Below are positions 1 through 12,464 of a DNA stretch of 64,000 nucleotides, piece by piece; the first letter of the stretch is position 1; each line of letters opens with the position of its first letter. The notes under the pieces were generated by a model. It did not search any database. It worked only from the letters and a program-made list of their open reading frames with translations, and had not been told where the DNA came from. The DNA is from Fasciolopsis buskii. Taxonomy: Eukaryota; Platyhelminthes; Trematoda; Plagiorchiida; Fasciolidae. The stretch spans positions 216,957 through 280,956 of the forward strand of contig LUCM01003804.1 in assembly GCA_008360955.1 (NCBI GenBank), given 5' to 3'. The position numbers and the translations under genes are program-made.

Positions 1-2050
1 TTTGTTCAAAATCATATTAATCCAGGTGAAAACCGAAATCAGACACCCGGTACACGAGAAAAATCCTATCGAATCAGCAACTGAACAAAATCTGGATGGC
101 GTTTTGAAGTGACGTGAAAAGCTATCCGAAAGGTGTTTGATTTCCTACATGCCACAGTTATCGGAAGTAAATACAAAATTCCCAAACCTACCATTGACAA
201 TTAGGACGGTTTCGATGGTGGTCCAGTGAACTAGAAGTCCATCATCTCGAAAGTCGCATGGTTGAATCTTAGATCTGTCAGTCACGTTGACTACAGACAG
301 CAATGTGTTGTTGTCCTACTCATTACGACACATTTCCCATTGATGACTTTTATACAGCCGCAGCATAATTTGCGTATCAAGATTGCAGTCAGGAACAAAG
401 CAATTCATGAAATAGGGAAAGCATTTCCAATAAAACTAAGACCACAAAGCCGACTAAACTTATGACTGACGTTATTCACACTTATACAATAATTCAATGC
501 GGATGACAACCAGTGCAATATTTGAAATTTTTCACTATCACTAATTATGCGCAGAAGTGAGTTGTGTAAAAACCACGGGTGTAGCAGGCCGGCCTTTACA
601 AAATAAGCTGTATATGTTACCGTCCTATGTAAATCACGATCGATAACGGGCTTACTCATTAGTCCTAATTAGTCAGTCATCTGAGCATACATGTGGAGCG
701 CTTTAACGTCCGAATGCCCGGCTGGATAGTCATGCATATCAGGACTTCTTCATCACGAACGATCGTTCGACTGTCTTCAGATCACGTTTCAGCAAATGGG
801 GGAAAAGTGGAATTTTTTTAATGCTACACTCATCATTGTGCATAGTTTTGGGAACGGACCAGAACAATGGTTTTTGGTGATACGTTCAGGCGAAATGCTT
901 TATGTCGGGCGGATTACTGGAAATGTTTATTTTTTCAAATTTACCCATCCCTGAAATTTTTAATTCTGCTTGCTGTGCAAAAATGTGGACTGATCCCGGT
1001 GAAAAAAGTCAAGAGATTTTAGAATTCATTGGATGTTTGACAGATTGATCGAAATCGGTCGATGCGTCACTCTCTTGCCCGGCTGTCAGCCACCGAGCCC
1101 AAACGAGAGGTTTGACCCACCACCAATATTACCGTAAAACTGCAATCGGCGTTCTGGACGAGATTGGACCTTGGCCATGGATACCATTTCGCGATGTCAG
1201 AACACCTTCCTTGTGCGCGCAAAATTTCTGGTTTAATCAGGGCTGACGAGATCGACTTGGACTTATTGATTACTTATAAGATCCAGATCAAAAAATGACG
1301 AACTATTTTGTTCCAGTTCAAATTAGAGTAAATTAAAAGAGCCGCTTCCCAACAACATTTCGGTTTATAGCGCTGTTTCGAACATTTGAATAGCTTTTAT
1401 TTCCTCCATCTGATTGTCATAGGACACGTTTGAGTAGGTTTTTCATCGGGATTTGGGTGGGTGGGGGAGTTAAGAGGATTGTGATCAGTTATAACAGCTT
1501 GTCGTTCTTATTGTGAATGATTTTGATTGTAAAGCTTGTCGTTCTGTTCACGCACATATCCATTCTTTCTCTTTTCAGGTTAAAGTGAATCGGATGTGAA
1601 TGCAGTCGAACTGGTAGTGAAGACGTGAATCTAATTTTGTTTTGCAAAAAAAATTAGGGCATGGTTAAAAGCGAGAGACAACGATCACGAACTGAAAGTG
1701 GACATCAATGCGAGAAGTTGGACGGTTGATGATCGCCTCTTCTGAACCAGAATGGTTTGCTAAGAAAACAGAAAAGGAATGATTGACTGGAACAAAATAT
1801 CCCATTGCATGTGTCTGTTTGAAATAAGCGGTTAAAAACGAAGAAGCCCAAATGACTGGATAAAAGAACAGGTACTGGGACGCACTTGTGGAAGAAACCA
1901 CATCGAAGTGATTGAAAACAGCCATTCTGTTTGAGGCCTTAAAAGTTGAGGTTCTACGACTAGATTGCTAGCGGTACTCTCGAATAACTAGGAGGGGTAG
2001 AAGTTTAAATTCGTCTGTTGTACGATTCGCCGTACAAAGCGAGAGTTCCG
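1..2050. other. No gene seen
   Basis: AT-rich single-copy-looking DNA. The longest frames (67-86 codons) show no recognisable domain, and no tandem repeat or hairpin stands out. It could be intergenic or intronic. Confidence 0.6.
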
Positions 2051-2076
2051 AGGAGCATTAAAAGTATGAAAACAAA

Positions 2077-2124
2077 ACACTTTTGCACCTTTGTTAGGAA
2101 TCATCTACGCTACATACCGCGCCC
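2077..2124 (-). repeat. Short decayed relative of the hammerhead SINE
   Basis: Shares a 15-bp exact match with the 45.6-kb SINE (TTGTTAGGAATCATC, 2,091-2,105) followed, at similar spacing, by ACCGCGCCC (2,116-2,124). On the minus strand this gives GATGATTCCTAACAA, i.e. most of CTGATGA plus stem II 5' strand and loop. The GAAA block is degraded to GCAAA. No clear pol III boxes remain. Confidence 0.45.
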
Positions 2125-2374
2125 CCTCCCTCGAGTGCCCGGGAAAAATGTGATACGTGTCCGCTCCCGTCCGGCCCTTTCGTGCTGTTTCTACCCAACC
2201 TTCTAGTAGGCAAAACCCAAACAGTGACATCCCACACGATTATCGTCTATAACATGGTTCGGAAAAAATTCCGAGATATAAACCGCACTTGTAACATGCG
2301 TGAATTGCGAAGGTAGCATCTAACTTACGTTTGATGTTTATGCGGTGCAGAGTTCATTGAGATGTGTAACGTCT

Positions 2375-2440
2375 CCTGCTAGGGTGGGAATCGAAACGCA
2401 CATTTCCCGTCGTGCTCTTTGCCAGCTAAGCCTGGAAGTC
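2375..2440 (-). repeat. tRNA-like (pol III) sequence, probable SINE head
   Basis: Minus strand shows an A-box-like GCTTAGCTGGCAAAGAGC (2,414-2,431) and a B-box-like GTTTCGATTCCC (2,386-2,397) at tRNA-like spacing. The arms do not fold into a credible functional tRNA, so this is read as a tRNA-derived repeat or a pseudogene. Confidence 0.4.
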
Positions 2441-2444
2441 ACAC

Positions 2445-5400
2445 AGGAATTTACTGGCTGACGTCACTTGACGGTCAGTTGGTTTCGAGTCTTCAGTGCA
2501 TTAATAATGTGACTTGTGTAGTGTCCAAACGGAATCTCTATGTTCCTTAGTCCATTATATCGAAGCATCCAAAACTAAACCGTTAATGGGAGGTTCTGTG
2601 CCATTTCATCTATATAAAAATCAGGTCATGATTTTTTTCCATTTCCAGAACTAAATATTTTCTTTCGAGGAGTCCAACGTTCGTTTTCAGCCCCCTTAAT
2701 ATGTTGTTGGCTTGAACGACTCAATTCCCATAAAGTGGGAACTGTAGTTCTAAAGGTCTGTTTGCTATCTGATCCTTTGCACTGGATTGATTGTCATTCC
2801 TCGAGTACTTTCATGAAGATTAACGATACCGATATCATTTCTGTTACGCAGTAACTAGGCCTTTGGTAGTCTTCTAGCAAACTGTTGCTTTCTGTGGTTT
2901 CCATAGTACTACTAATTATCGAATATATGTATCGAATTTCGGAATGCCTTGGGTGTTTAGCAGATTGCTGTGATGTGGCCAGATTTGAGGATAGGACACT
3001 GTAATATGAGAGAAAACCAGTTTAGGTACCAGGCTATGAGCAATCTGTGGGACAGTCATTTTTTTTTGAGGTTGTCCAGCTTACGGGAGTTGTTGCACTG
3101 GTTTGGTCAGCATATCCACCGTCAAGTAATCAGATACTTGGTTGAATACTTAATTCGACTGGCCGATAAATCGATCTCGTTTTTTCTTGTTGCTTACGGA
3201 AAGCCTTTTTAGCCATCCGTCCTTTTCCTGCTTCTTTTGTCATGCTGCATATGTTTACCATGAACTACACAGACTTATCCTCTAGAAAGAATAGCGTATC
3301 CAACCTGATGACCGACTATCAACCTAAACGTACTTGTATTCCCCCTCACATGTGTTACTGAATCTATTGATGGGTTTTTTAACGAGTGGAACAGGTTTGC
3401 TGTTGATAAGCGATCGATGAGTATGCGCCTTTGATAGGCAAGTAAACAGGCGAAAGCTAAACGGCTTTGATCTAATCGTCTGAATTCAGGGCAGTATCAC
3501 GTGACGCAGTACCGAATGAGGAAGTCCGTTGTGTACCGGACAACGCTTGCGTGTGTGTGCGTGCATGTTTACTGAAAGAAGCACAGTAGCTTCAGACACC
3601 AGATTAAGATTTAGTTAAGATATGAATTGATAATGTCATGTAAAACGAATGTGGAGCATATTCAACACCTTACGAGCATAAGTGCAACATGAAATCAATG
3701 GTCTACAACAGTGCCATGGCATTACCCGAGTGCATGAAAAATGCACGTCACATGGAAAGGCCTATGGTGGCTAGGCTGTGGTTCATGTTGTCGTTAAATT
3801 TCAGCATCTCAGTTTAGTCATTAACATGAATAGATGAATTGAAAAATAATACAATACCAGTCATGTTCTCAGTACAAGACTGTTTGTTGGTGATCGTAGT
3901 CCACAATCCACAGGTGTAAAAAACAGGTGCATGAACCGAAAGACAGCAGCAAAAGGTAGTGATTATATTTTTTACAATTTCCTATTGAATAACTGTAATA
4001 TTTGTGACTCACTCCGGGCAGTGAGAAAATCAATATTTATAGGACCACATGATCGAAACTACCGATGTCCTAGTTTCAAATGCTGCGTTCGCAAATTGGC
4101 ATTCATTAGCCCTAATGGAGTAAATGAGACATAGGACAATAATCGTCTGACAATTGCTATTGTTCAACCTCGTAATTGAACTGATATGCGCTGTCTCCAT
4201 CTCTGCTACACACTCGAGTTTCCAATCCATCTCCAAAGTCCTGACCTCAACACCTCATTCAAAGCAAAATCTAGCCCGCGGTGATTGACCTGGGTTGTAA
4301 CCGATGTACATTAACCTCCATACTGTTTCGTTGAAATAGGATGTAAAATAGTAAGTTAAGAAACTAAAAAAATGATTTCAGTGGAAAACTCTGCAAATGC
4401 TTCAGGCCGCAAATGACCCGCATAAACTGTCAACCAGCATCACCGATGGCTGAACGGGGACTTGCACTCGCCTGATCATTGTAAGAATTGGGAAAAATTA
4501 GATCCCGTGCCACGCATGTCTCTTGCGCACTAAAGTTGTCCGATGGATTGGGAGCGGGTTGTCACATCTGAAGACTGACTGGTAATGCAAATTACGACAG
4601 CGGCCGGGGTACATTGCGAAGTGATTCCCTACAATCCTGTAATGACGTTTCACTTACTGTATGCAAACGCAATGTAATGCACCGAAACTCCAACAATGAA
4701 CCTGAGCTCAGGTTTTTAGGACAAGAAAAATCACACCGGAAAACTTCGGATTAACGAATGCACAAGAATGTCATCTCATAGCACGCATGGTCAACAAATA
4801 ACAACGGAAAAAGACCGTACTCAGTGTGAAACCCATTTAGATGGCAATATGTTAGGACAACAAAAGTACAATAACCGAAGTTGGAGCAGAAATATTGCAC
4901 GAGTAAGGCTTTTTACTTTTCGGTCTCATGGGAAGTGCATTAGGGAAAAATATGAGAGAGAATATGAATATAAGTTTATTCAAAGCATGACCTTGTCGGT
5001 GAAAATGTAATGATCGGAGTTTTCGTTTACCACGGAAGGTATCATTTAAGTCAGCAATCCATCACTTCGATCATTCGTTCTGTATATCGTGGTGACGTGA
5101 ACGGTCACACCAACGGTGCTAGTCGCCCGAAAAACAATCGTAGATGAGCTAAAACTCTGTCTGCTGATGAACAACTGTCTGTTTTCTCTCCTGTTTAGTA
5201 TCGTACGTGAATGATTAAGTGCTGTCCATCAAGTATGCGTGCCAAGTAATATCTTATTCCATCAATATCACCATACATATGTACTCCGATATCCATGTTG
5301 AAACCCAAAACTTATATCAATCACTCAGACCATGCACGGAAGGTGAGTTCATTTATGAACCACAACAATGATTTAGGCAGCCAGACTAGGTTGCCTCCGT

Positions 5401-7850
5401 GTATGCACTCTGGCCGGTTCGTTCGCCTTAACCAAGTAGCCGAGTGCACATATCACAGCATACTTTAAGAAAGGAGCTGAGTGACTATGTTCAAAATGAC
5501 AGAAGCCCATAGGGAGTCACGCTACTGTACAAGCAGCGAAAACGAGCTCGCATGGAATGGGCTGTTCTTCAGAGTGCATGACGTGGAATTATCATTAGAA
5601 GCCACAATTGCTGTCTTGTGAGTGAGGATTTCTGATGAGTCGTTTCAGGTTTTGACAATTAGGAGCAAACGACTAGCGATGTTCAGCCTAGTACATCTTT
5701 CCGGTCAAGTCTTGTCTCGGTTGGTCTTTTCCTAATCCAGTCGCGCTTTGACGGTAAAGGTTATTTCCACTAATTCTGTAACTTGTTCGTGCAAAACAGA
5801 GAAACTAAAATTTACTGGTTTCCGATTCTCAGCTACATATTCATTTGGTCAAAATTTCTGGTCATTATCATAGGTGAACGAGGAATTAAACAATTACCCG
5901 CCACAACTGGAAAAATGGGAATGTTGTTTGCAATCAATGGAAAAATCTCGACATAAGACATTCAAAAGAGTAGGAAAATAAAGAAATTTATAGAAATTCT
6001 TTGATCGAAATGCCCATTTAAAGAGTTGTGTTAAAATAAGTGAAACAAAAGTTGGCCAAAGCGCTCCAATACTCCAGTAGGGGCAAGTGGAATGACCTTT
6101 TCACAATGCACAGCCGGGCGAGAGTGGCCCAAATGGCCTAACACATTCTGTGTTTTGGCATTTTTCAACAGACAAAACATGGGCTATTTGCCCATCCTTT
6201 TTGCCTACTAGTTATAATAACACGACGAACCATTTGGCAGCCCTTGCCGTTATTACTTTTCGTGAATGGACCAACTTCGCAATGTCATTTTAAAGTTTGC
6301 GCACTCTCTCCGCACATACACATACACATACAGACGCACACACACATATAACAGAGTCTAACTCGGCAATAAACTAGGCGTACGATTATAAGTCAAACGT
6401 GTCTGTTGCGATATAGTCGACCAAAGGTTGTATTGCGTCGTATTGTACCACTACGGGCTACGAATTTGTGGATTCCTCTTCTGTCTCACTAATAAGGTCA
6501 TATGTAGCATTTCGCTAGGAAAGCTAAGCCGGAAAGTTGTACTGTCCACCGACAACCGTGTATTGCTGAACTTTGGAAATAGTACGTAGACAAGATCCGA
6601 TTACCCCAAGAATTCGTGTGAAACGAAAAGGGTTTCTCGATGAAACGGGGGAAAAAATATTCATTGGTTTTGAGGATTGCCACTCTGTGTCGTGAAACAG
6701 TACTCGTGACCGGTGAATTCAACAACACAAACCACTTGATTGCCTTAAGGGTGTCACTGATCAACGGACTGTGTATAAATCTAGTAAATTTCTTCAAATT
6801 AAAGTGAACGTTATTGTACTGGCCGCTCATCAGCTATCTACTACACTTTTACCGGGTGAAACCACAAATTACTGTTCTTTTGAATCACTGCCCAATCCAC
6901 TGGAACTGCGTGACAGATTTTAGTAATTCCTGTGGACTTCTACCACGGAAATAATTTTTCAGTTTGGTGTTTCTGACTAGGAAAAAAAACAATGAAACGG
7001 GATACATTGGACATCTGTTCAGTTGCCTGGAACGGACTTAATTTCCTTTAATTCTTGCCTTTTTGACTTACTATCTGAGTGAAAAAAGGACTCCACGCAT
7101 TTTCCCGAAAAGTTCACCATTTCCTTTTAGATAAAAAACATGTTGACAATTTATCAATAAAGATATTTGCCTTTGTGACCTAGCCATCAGACTGCGCCGT
7201 GCGGTTTGGTCGTCAATTGGAACTTCAACTGAATCTGGGTAGAAATGCGACAGCTGTATTGAAATAAGAACTATATTTGAGTGTGTGCTAATTTCCTTAT
7301 TGTTGAACATGTTATTATTATATTAGTAGTATTGCACGCTTCTCAATAAAGTTAACAGTTTTTGTCTAATCGGTGACAAAATAACGACGAGTGAGATATG
7401 CACCAAAAACACAAGAAGTAAGTCCTGAGCTGAATTTCGATGAAATAAAGGTTGCTTTTTGACGACCAAGTAGTTTGTTAGCGATTGCCGATCCGGAGTA
7501 ATTCGATGAACAGAATTGACCATTTGATACTAACGCGGTCGACATGAAATTTCACTAATATTTGGTTCTGGAAATTTGATGAATGCTATTATCTAAGCAC
7601 GGTTCATGCTTGATGGTAGATCCTTTTGGACGACACACTGAATGGGACTAGCCATATGTGGGCCGCTGTACCGGGACTGGGTACGCTTTCTGGTGACCAA
7701 ATAAGGGCTGAATGATAGCGAATGATGGATAGATGGAATTACGAACCGCAGAGGATGACGTGTTCTGTAACTTGTAAACGTGCAAGTAAAACGCTAAAGG
7801 TCTGTAAACATCAGGGCCGAATGACAAAAAATCGATGCGCCATGTATTGG
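2445..7850. other. No gene seen
   Basis: Only short frames are present (up to 110 codons at 6,498-6,830 minus, unrecognised). A CA/ACACAT-rich patch lies at about 6,312-6,350. Nothing else structured was found. Confidence 0.6.
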
Positions 7851-7855
7851 TTTTC

Positions 7856-8020
7856 ATTGTGAATGATATAATGTTAATAACACAGCGTTGTTAGTAAATG
7901 TAATACGCGAACGTTTCGATTGTAAAACTTGCCTTGTGAAAGACTACCCACCGTAGCCGAAACGTTGGCGCAATACACCTACCGACAACGCTGTGTTATT
8001 AACATTATATCATTCACAAT
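7856..8020. repeat. Fold-back with 63-bp arms and a hammerhead-like centre
   Basis: Arms 7,856-7,918 and 7,958-8,020 are inverted copies with 7 mismatches in 63 positions; the outer 36 bp are identical. The 39-bp centre plus inner arm reads on the plus strand CTTGTGA (7,933-7,939), GACTAC-ccacc-GTAGCC (7,942-7,958) and GAAACG (7,959-7,964). This is the layout of a hammerhead core with stem II, but with two substitutions from CTGATGA. Paired inverted terminal segments ending in GAAACGTT suggest a relic of Penelope-like terminal repeats. No RT or endonuclease frame is adjacent. Confidence 0.6.
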
Positions 8021-9834
8021 AAAAATGCTACAGGTTTTGAAATTACTGGCGAGACATGAAAATGCCAGTATCAAGTATACTATCGCAAATTGCACGTTTA
8101 TTTCATTCCGAGTGTCGGTGAAACGAAACCCTATTAGCGTTGATATTAATGTCTACTTATAATGACGGGACTGGGCTGAAAAATGATTGGATCGGATGGG
8201 AGAAGCTTTAGAAATGCGAATGGTTTCCGGAAGATTCATCAAAATCCATGCATCGGCTGGACGTGGGCCGAGCCCACGCAGCCACAACGGCGCAGGCTGA
8301 ATGGAATGGAAAATGACCCAATAGCTGAGTTAGTTTGTGTAAGACCATGTAGGTAAGCAGCGCCCTAAAGAATACGATCATCGTCTCTCGAAAAACACCT
8401 GAAAATGTTTTCCCCGAATTACAGATATTGAATTCTACCCCATGAATAGTCATCCACTTAAATAATTAGTATGGGCGAACCATTTGATCCACTTTTTTTC
8501 AAAAACTGTTGCTTTTCCCGCCGTGTAATCGGTACTTTAGATCATTCAACATAAAACATCGAACGCAAAAATGGGAAGTCTGATTGGCAAGGTGGCTATT
8601 GAAATATTCTGCTCCAAAGCTCTACATCAGAGGGGAGCGGTCTCAGTGATGCACGCAACCAGGGGTAGACTTACCGCACATTTATCCGGTGTTTTGATGT
8701 GCAACAGTTTGCCGGCAGGCAGAATATTGGAAGCAAATTTGTGTACCGTGCTGCTACTATTTTGACAATCGATGTGCTCTAGGGCCAAAAAGCGCACTCC
8801 ACAAATTCAAACTCATTAATGAGAATCGTGCTAGAAACAAATCAAGGATGAGGACAGTCGTTATGGCCGAAGGCAAACCCCAACTCATTGACAAAGAGCT
8901 GGTGGTGTTTTCAAATAGCATTTCAACATTTGGCGTGTCTGACGCATCCTGACAGGGGCAAACCCGCTACATTCTTTTTTACACCGTGGCCCCACAGTTA
9001 TGCCATCCTATCAAAAAGCGTGCATACGTGCCTAATCCACAAAGTATATGTGAAACGAAATAAAGTTGCGGAGAAGCAAGAAGACATGCGAGTAGCAAGA
9101 CCAAACTGTTTTGCTTACGTCACTGATATCTGAGGATAAACTGTGGCGTCGGTAGATACATATCAACCGCTCGAAATTACTGATCATGCGATATTAACGC
9201 TCAACTCGCCAAAAAACCCCAAGGTAACATGTTAAATTTGTTCTATCCAAATATGCATCAACAAACCGTTAGGTGCGTTCACAAACATGGAAAGCTGTGA
9301 ACAGCTTCTTTGGGAACATAGGTGGGAGCTCCCTGTGTGTTTGCGTGTGTAATTGTGTGGACACAGTCACCGGACAGTACGACTGGTCATTCTCTATAAA
9401 TGTCCTCCAGCACCCTATATTCACGGTGTCTTCCTACCGTCAGATTGTTTATGATTCCTTGCTGTCTATTGGGACAAACTTGTTCTACTCATTTTGGCTG
9501 CGTTAATTAGTCGATTGATCCGAACAATTCTACAATTACCCGATTGTTCATAGTGACTATCTCTATTAGGACGATTCAGACTAAACAGTCTTGGTGACCA
9601 ACTGTCCCAATTTCTATCGGTTCGGCTTCAATCATATTAGATCGTACATAACCTGTTGGATTGTTTCTGTTGTCATGCTGTTGATATCGCGAATTATAGA
9701 CGTGAAGGGCGCTGGTTCGAGCACTTGAAATATTTTTTTTGAATTTTACATTAAGCAGTCTTCCAATATCGGCAGCTCCTATGGAATGTCATACATTCAT
9801 TCTACGAAAAATGGAGAATGGCTTGGAAACTATG

Positions 9835-9862
9835 AATAATAATAATATTATTATTATTATTT
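9835..9862. repeat. AAT/ATT palindromic microsatellite
   Basis: Four AAT units run directly into five ATT units, making a perfect self-complementary 24-bp core (9,835-9,858). Confidence 0.95.
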
Positions 9863-11359
9863 TATCACAGTGATCATCATTGTTGGCAATATCATTGCCT
9901 CCCGGTCCTAACCGATCGTTCTTGGACGATACGGACAGCCCAGGCCAATTTGAGTGTGACACAGCCCGCAGGTGGATGATCCGTACAATGGAAGTTCACG
10001 CGATAAATCGCATCAGGTGAGACTGACAATAAAGACTATTCAACTAGAAACACAACCTCGGACAAAACAGGGAAAATTACACTGCAGCTGAATTCTAGTG
10101 TTGTGCATCATTTCCAAGATTGCTATCATACAAGAACCAGTGGCAACGTGAAGTCAGTCATGGGTAACTTGCTGTGTCTTTCGTACCCGGTTCAAGTCTC
10201 TTTTTGGTCTACATGGAACACTAGTGAAAAAAGGAAACGGTTGGTGGATGCGGTAGCCGTCAGCATAGTTGGCAACAACAAAACTGACAGTGATGTAATC
10301 CAATTGCAGTAGCATCAGTCTGAGCGTAGTGTTTAGACTTGAAGTCAGTATATAGAATTCGACCAGTCACATCTAAGAACGGATACGAACTGGCTCCGAT
10401 CTAAACTACACAAGCGATGACACTATATGAGAAACACGCTTGAGGGTTTTAATTATAGCTCATGCGCTTACATTACAAAACTGGAGATAATCCTGATTAG
10501 TGGGATACATTCAGTCCAATCGTGTTCAAGGAAAGTTTGGATTTCACGGGCGCCTATCGCCACGGTTTTCATTTACTGGTTGTCTGTGCAGCCAAGAGCG
10601 AACATGTACCGGGACGTATCACGTGACTTGCACTTGGACTCATCAGACGGGATGACGCGAAGCTATAAAAATACCTCTCGGCAACCCAATACATAGAAGA
10701 AAGAAGTTCTTCGATGGACCGGTCTGCAACAAAAGTACAATGATCGGGATATTCTACTGTCTGTTGATAACTGACATTGCGCAATTAGCCGCCCGTTTAC
10801 CGATTGCATTTATTATCCACGGACCGTGATGAAATCCCTCCTGACAAAGTATAAAGGCCGTGAAAAATTATCTTAAGGAACAGCGAATTCAGTTCACCCC
10901 AAGGAAGATAACTGCTGCTCCGTTAAATAACGTCCTTTATTTGCGTAGGGACTTCATTAAAGTTTAGGTTGATATCTTGAGATTATACAACAAACAGATA
11001 TGCACGCCTGCGTCTACATCATAATCTCCATATTGTTCTCAGACAAACAAATTACGGGGTTCATACATACAATTAACTTTTACGAGTTACCAGTTTGTGC
11101 AATTCAGACGCGGAATCCAGAAAATACCATTGTTCCTAGGTTTGAGAAGACTGATTTGCACAAAAGCTGAACGAGTTGACCACTTGATACGATAAACCCA
11201 TAAAGGAACTGATTGGGCAAAGTTACCTGGGATCGGTGCTATTTTGATCCTCGCATTTTTTCCCCTTAGTGTTACGGCAAAGTATGTTATTTCAAAAGAG
11301 AGGCCGCAATCGACTTGAAGCCGGAAAAGAATTAATCTGACTGGCTACCCGGGGGGAGT

Positions 11360-11391
11360 GTGTTGAATCCTAGACCGTCCAGATTCAACAC
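11360..11391. repeat. Perfect 10-bp hairpin
   Basis: GTGTTGAATC pairs with GATTCAACAC across 12 nt. About 180 bp further, GTCGGTC-TCTCG-GACCGAC (11,574-11,592) forms another perfect 7-bp stem. Both lie in a stretch visibly richer in G and C than its surroundings. Confidence 0.8.
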
Positions 11392-12302
11392 CACCGTGTT
11401 GGCCGATCACCCGGTATCAGTCCGCTTTTATTAGGGGTACTGTGTAGGCTTTATGGCAAGGGGTTTTAGGAACGACCCCAGGCACACACACGGCGGATTA
11501 GTAACTGGGACCCTAAAGATCTTATGCGGAGTAAACATCGAATAGCACTTCGATTAAATGCCCCAGGACAGTGGTCGGTCTCTCGGACCGACATACGGGG
11601 ATTCGCATACTGCATCCACGTTTCTTACCTCTGTGAATGTTGGAGGCAGCATAGAAATTTAGTATTATGACTAACAATGAAATCCCATTTTTCTCCAAAC
11701 CGATACGCCAGTTTATTCCAACCTCCTTGGTCCAGATTCAGTAAAGAGTAACAGATAAACCATCTTGCATCGAATTATCACACAAACCAGTCAGAAAGAC
11801 CGGGCCAAAATAGATCTGATGAGTTGGCTGCAATCAAGTTCAGTTATGAGTGCTTTTCTTGTGATTATTCACTGGAAACATTCTCTATTCCTGATCAATC
11901 AGTGAGTGAGAAGAACCGAGAGGAACAGTCTGATCAGTCAAGCAGGCAATAGAAGTTGAAAAAGCTACAAAGGATAAATTCACCCAAAATATTTTTGTTC
12001 GTGCCACAAATGAATTAGTACTTATCTTCCGTGATAAACGAGTATGAAAAAGGCTCCTATATGAAAAAAGCCGATCGGCGATCGATGTCACATGGACGGT
12101 GCACTTTCCGGAATGAACGTAGCCATCTTTTCCCTTGTTATCGCCATAGCTATCAATCATCGAAGTGCAGATTCGAAAACCCCGCTGAGTTAAGCTAAAT
12201 ACGGACATTCAAATTTGTTGCGTCCATTGTCGTGGATCACGTGATCGACAACAAGAAGCATGAAATCTGGTCACATCTTTTTTATCGTTTATCTTTTCCT
12301 TT

Positions 12303-12460
12303 CTCTGTGAATGAAACAACAATGTACATCGATTTTCAGGAAGGGGGCCGCGGCCAGCAGAGGGCTGCCAAGTGCGTAAGTTGACCGGCGGTGGGAGGAT
12401 TCGAACCCGCGACCTTTACGTCCAAACGCCACTACTCAAGTCATTTGACCACCGCCGGCC
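12303..12460 (-). mobile_element. tRNA-derived SINE, second family, copy 1
   Basis: The tRNA-like head at 12,385-12,458 is closed by a perfect 9-bp stem (CCGGCGGTG with CACCGCCGG). It has an A-box-like TGGTCAAATGACTTGAG and a canonical B box GGTTCGAATCC. The body runs leftwards to about 12,303. Its GGCAGCCCTCTGCTGG...CCCCCTTCCTGAAAAT motif order and its TGTACATTGTTGTTT end align with the copy at 54,171-54,310. No sensible anticodon arm is visible, so it is not called as a tRNA gene. Confidence 0.7.
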
Positions 12461-12464
12461 ATGC

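Larger units (their letters stand above)
8025..12300. other. No gene seen
   Basis: Holds the AAT/ATT palindrome, the two hairpins near 11.4-11.6 kb and a B-box-like GGTTCGAGCAC near 9,713 without a matching A box. On the minus strand near 10,635-10,645 there is an exact CTGATGAGTCC, a hammerhead-type 5' core, but no GAAA follows in the right place. Confidence 0.6.

Noticed and set aside
5630..5660. CTGATGAG near a TTTCAGG as a hammerhead candidate
   Set aside because: No GAAA block follows on the same strand and no closing stem.
12387..12456. Functional tRNA gene with a perfect acceptor stem
   Set aside because: No credible anticodon arm, and sequence is shared with other dispersed copies, so it is a SINE head.
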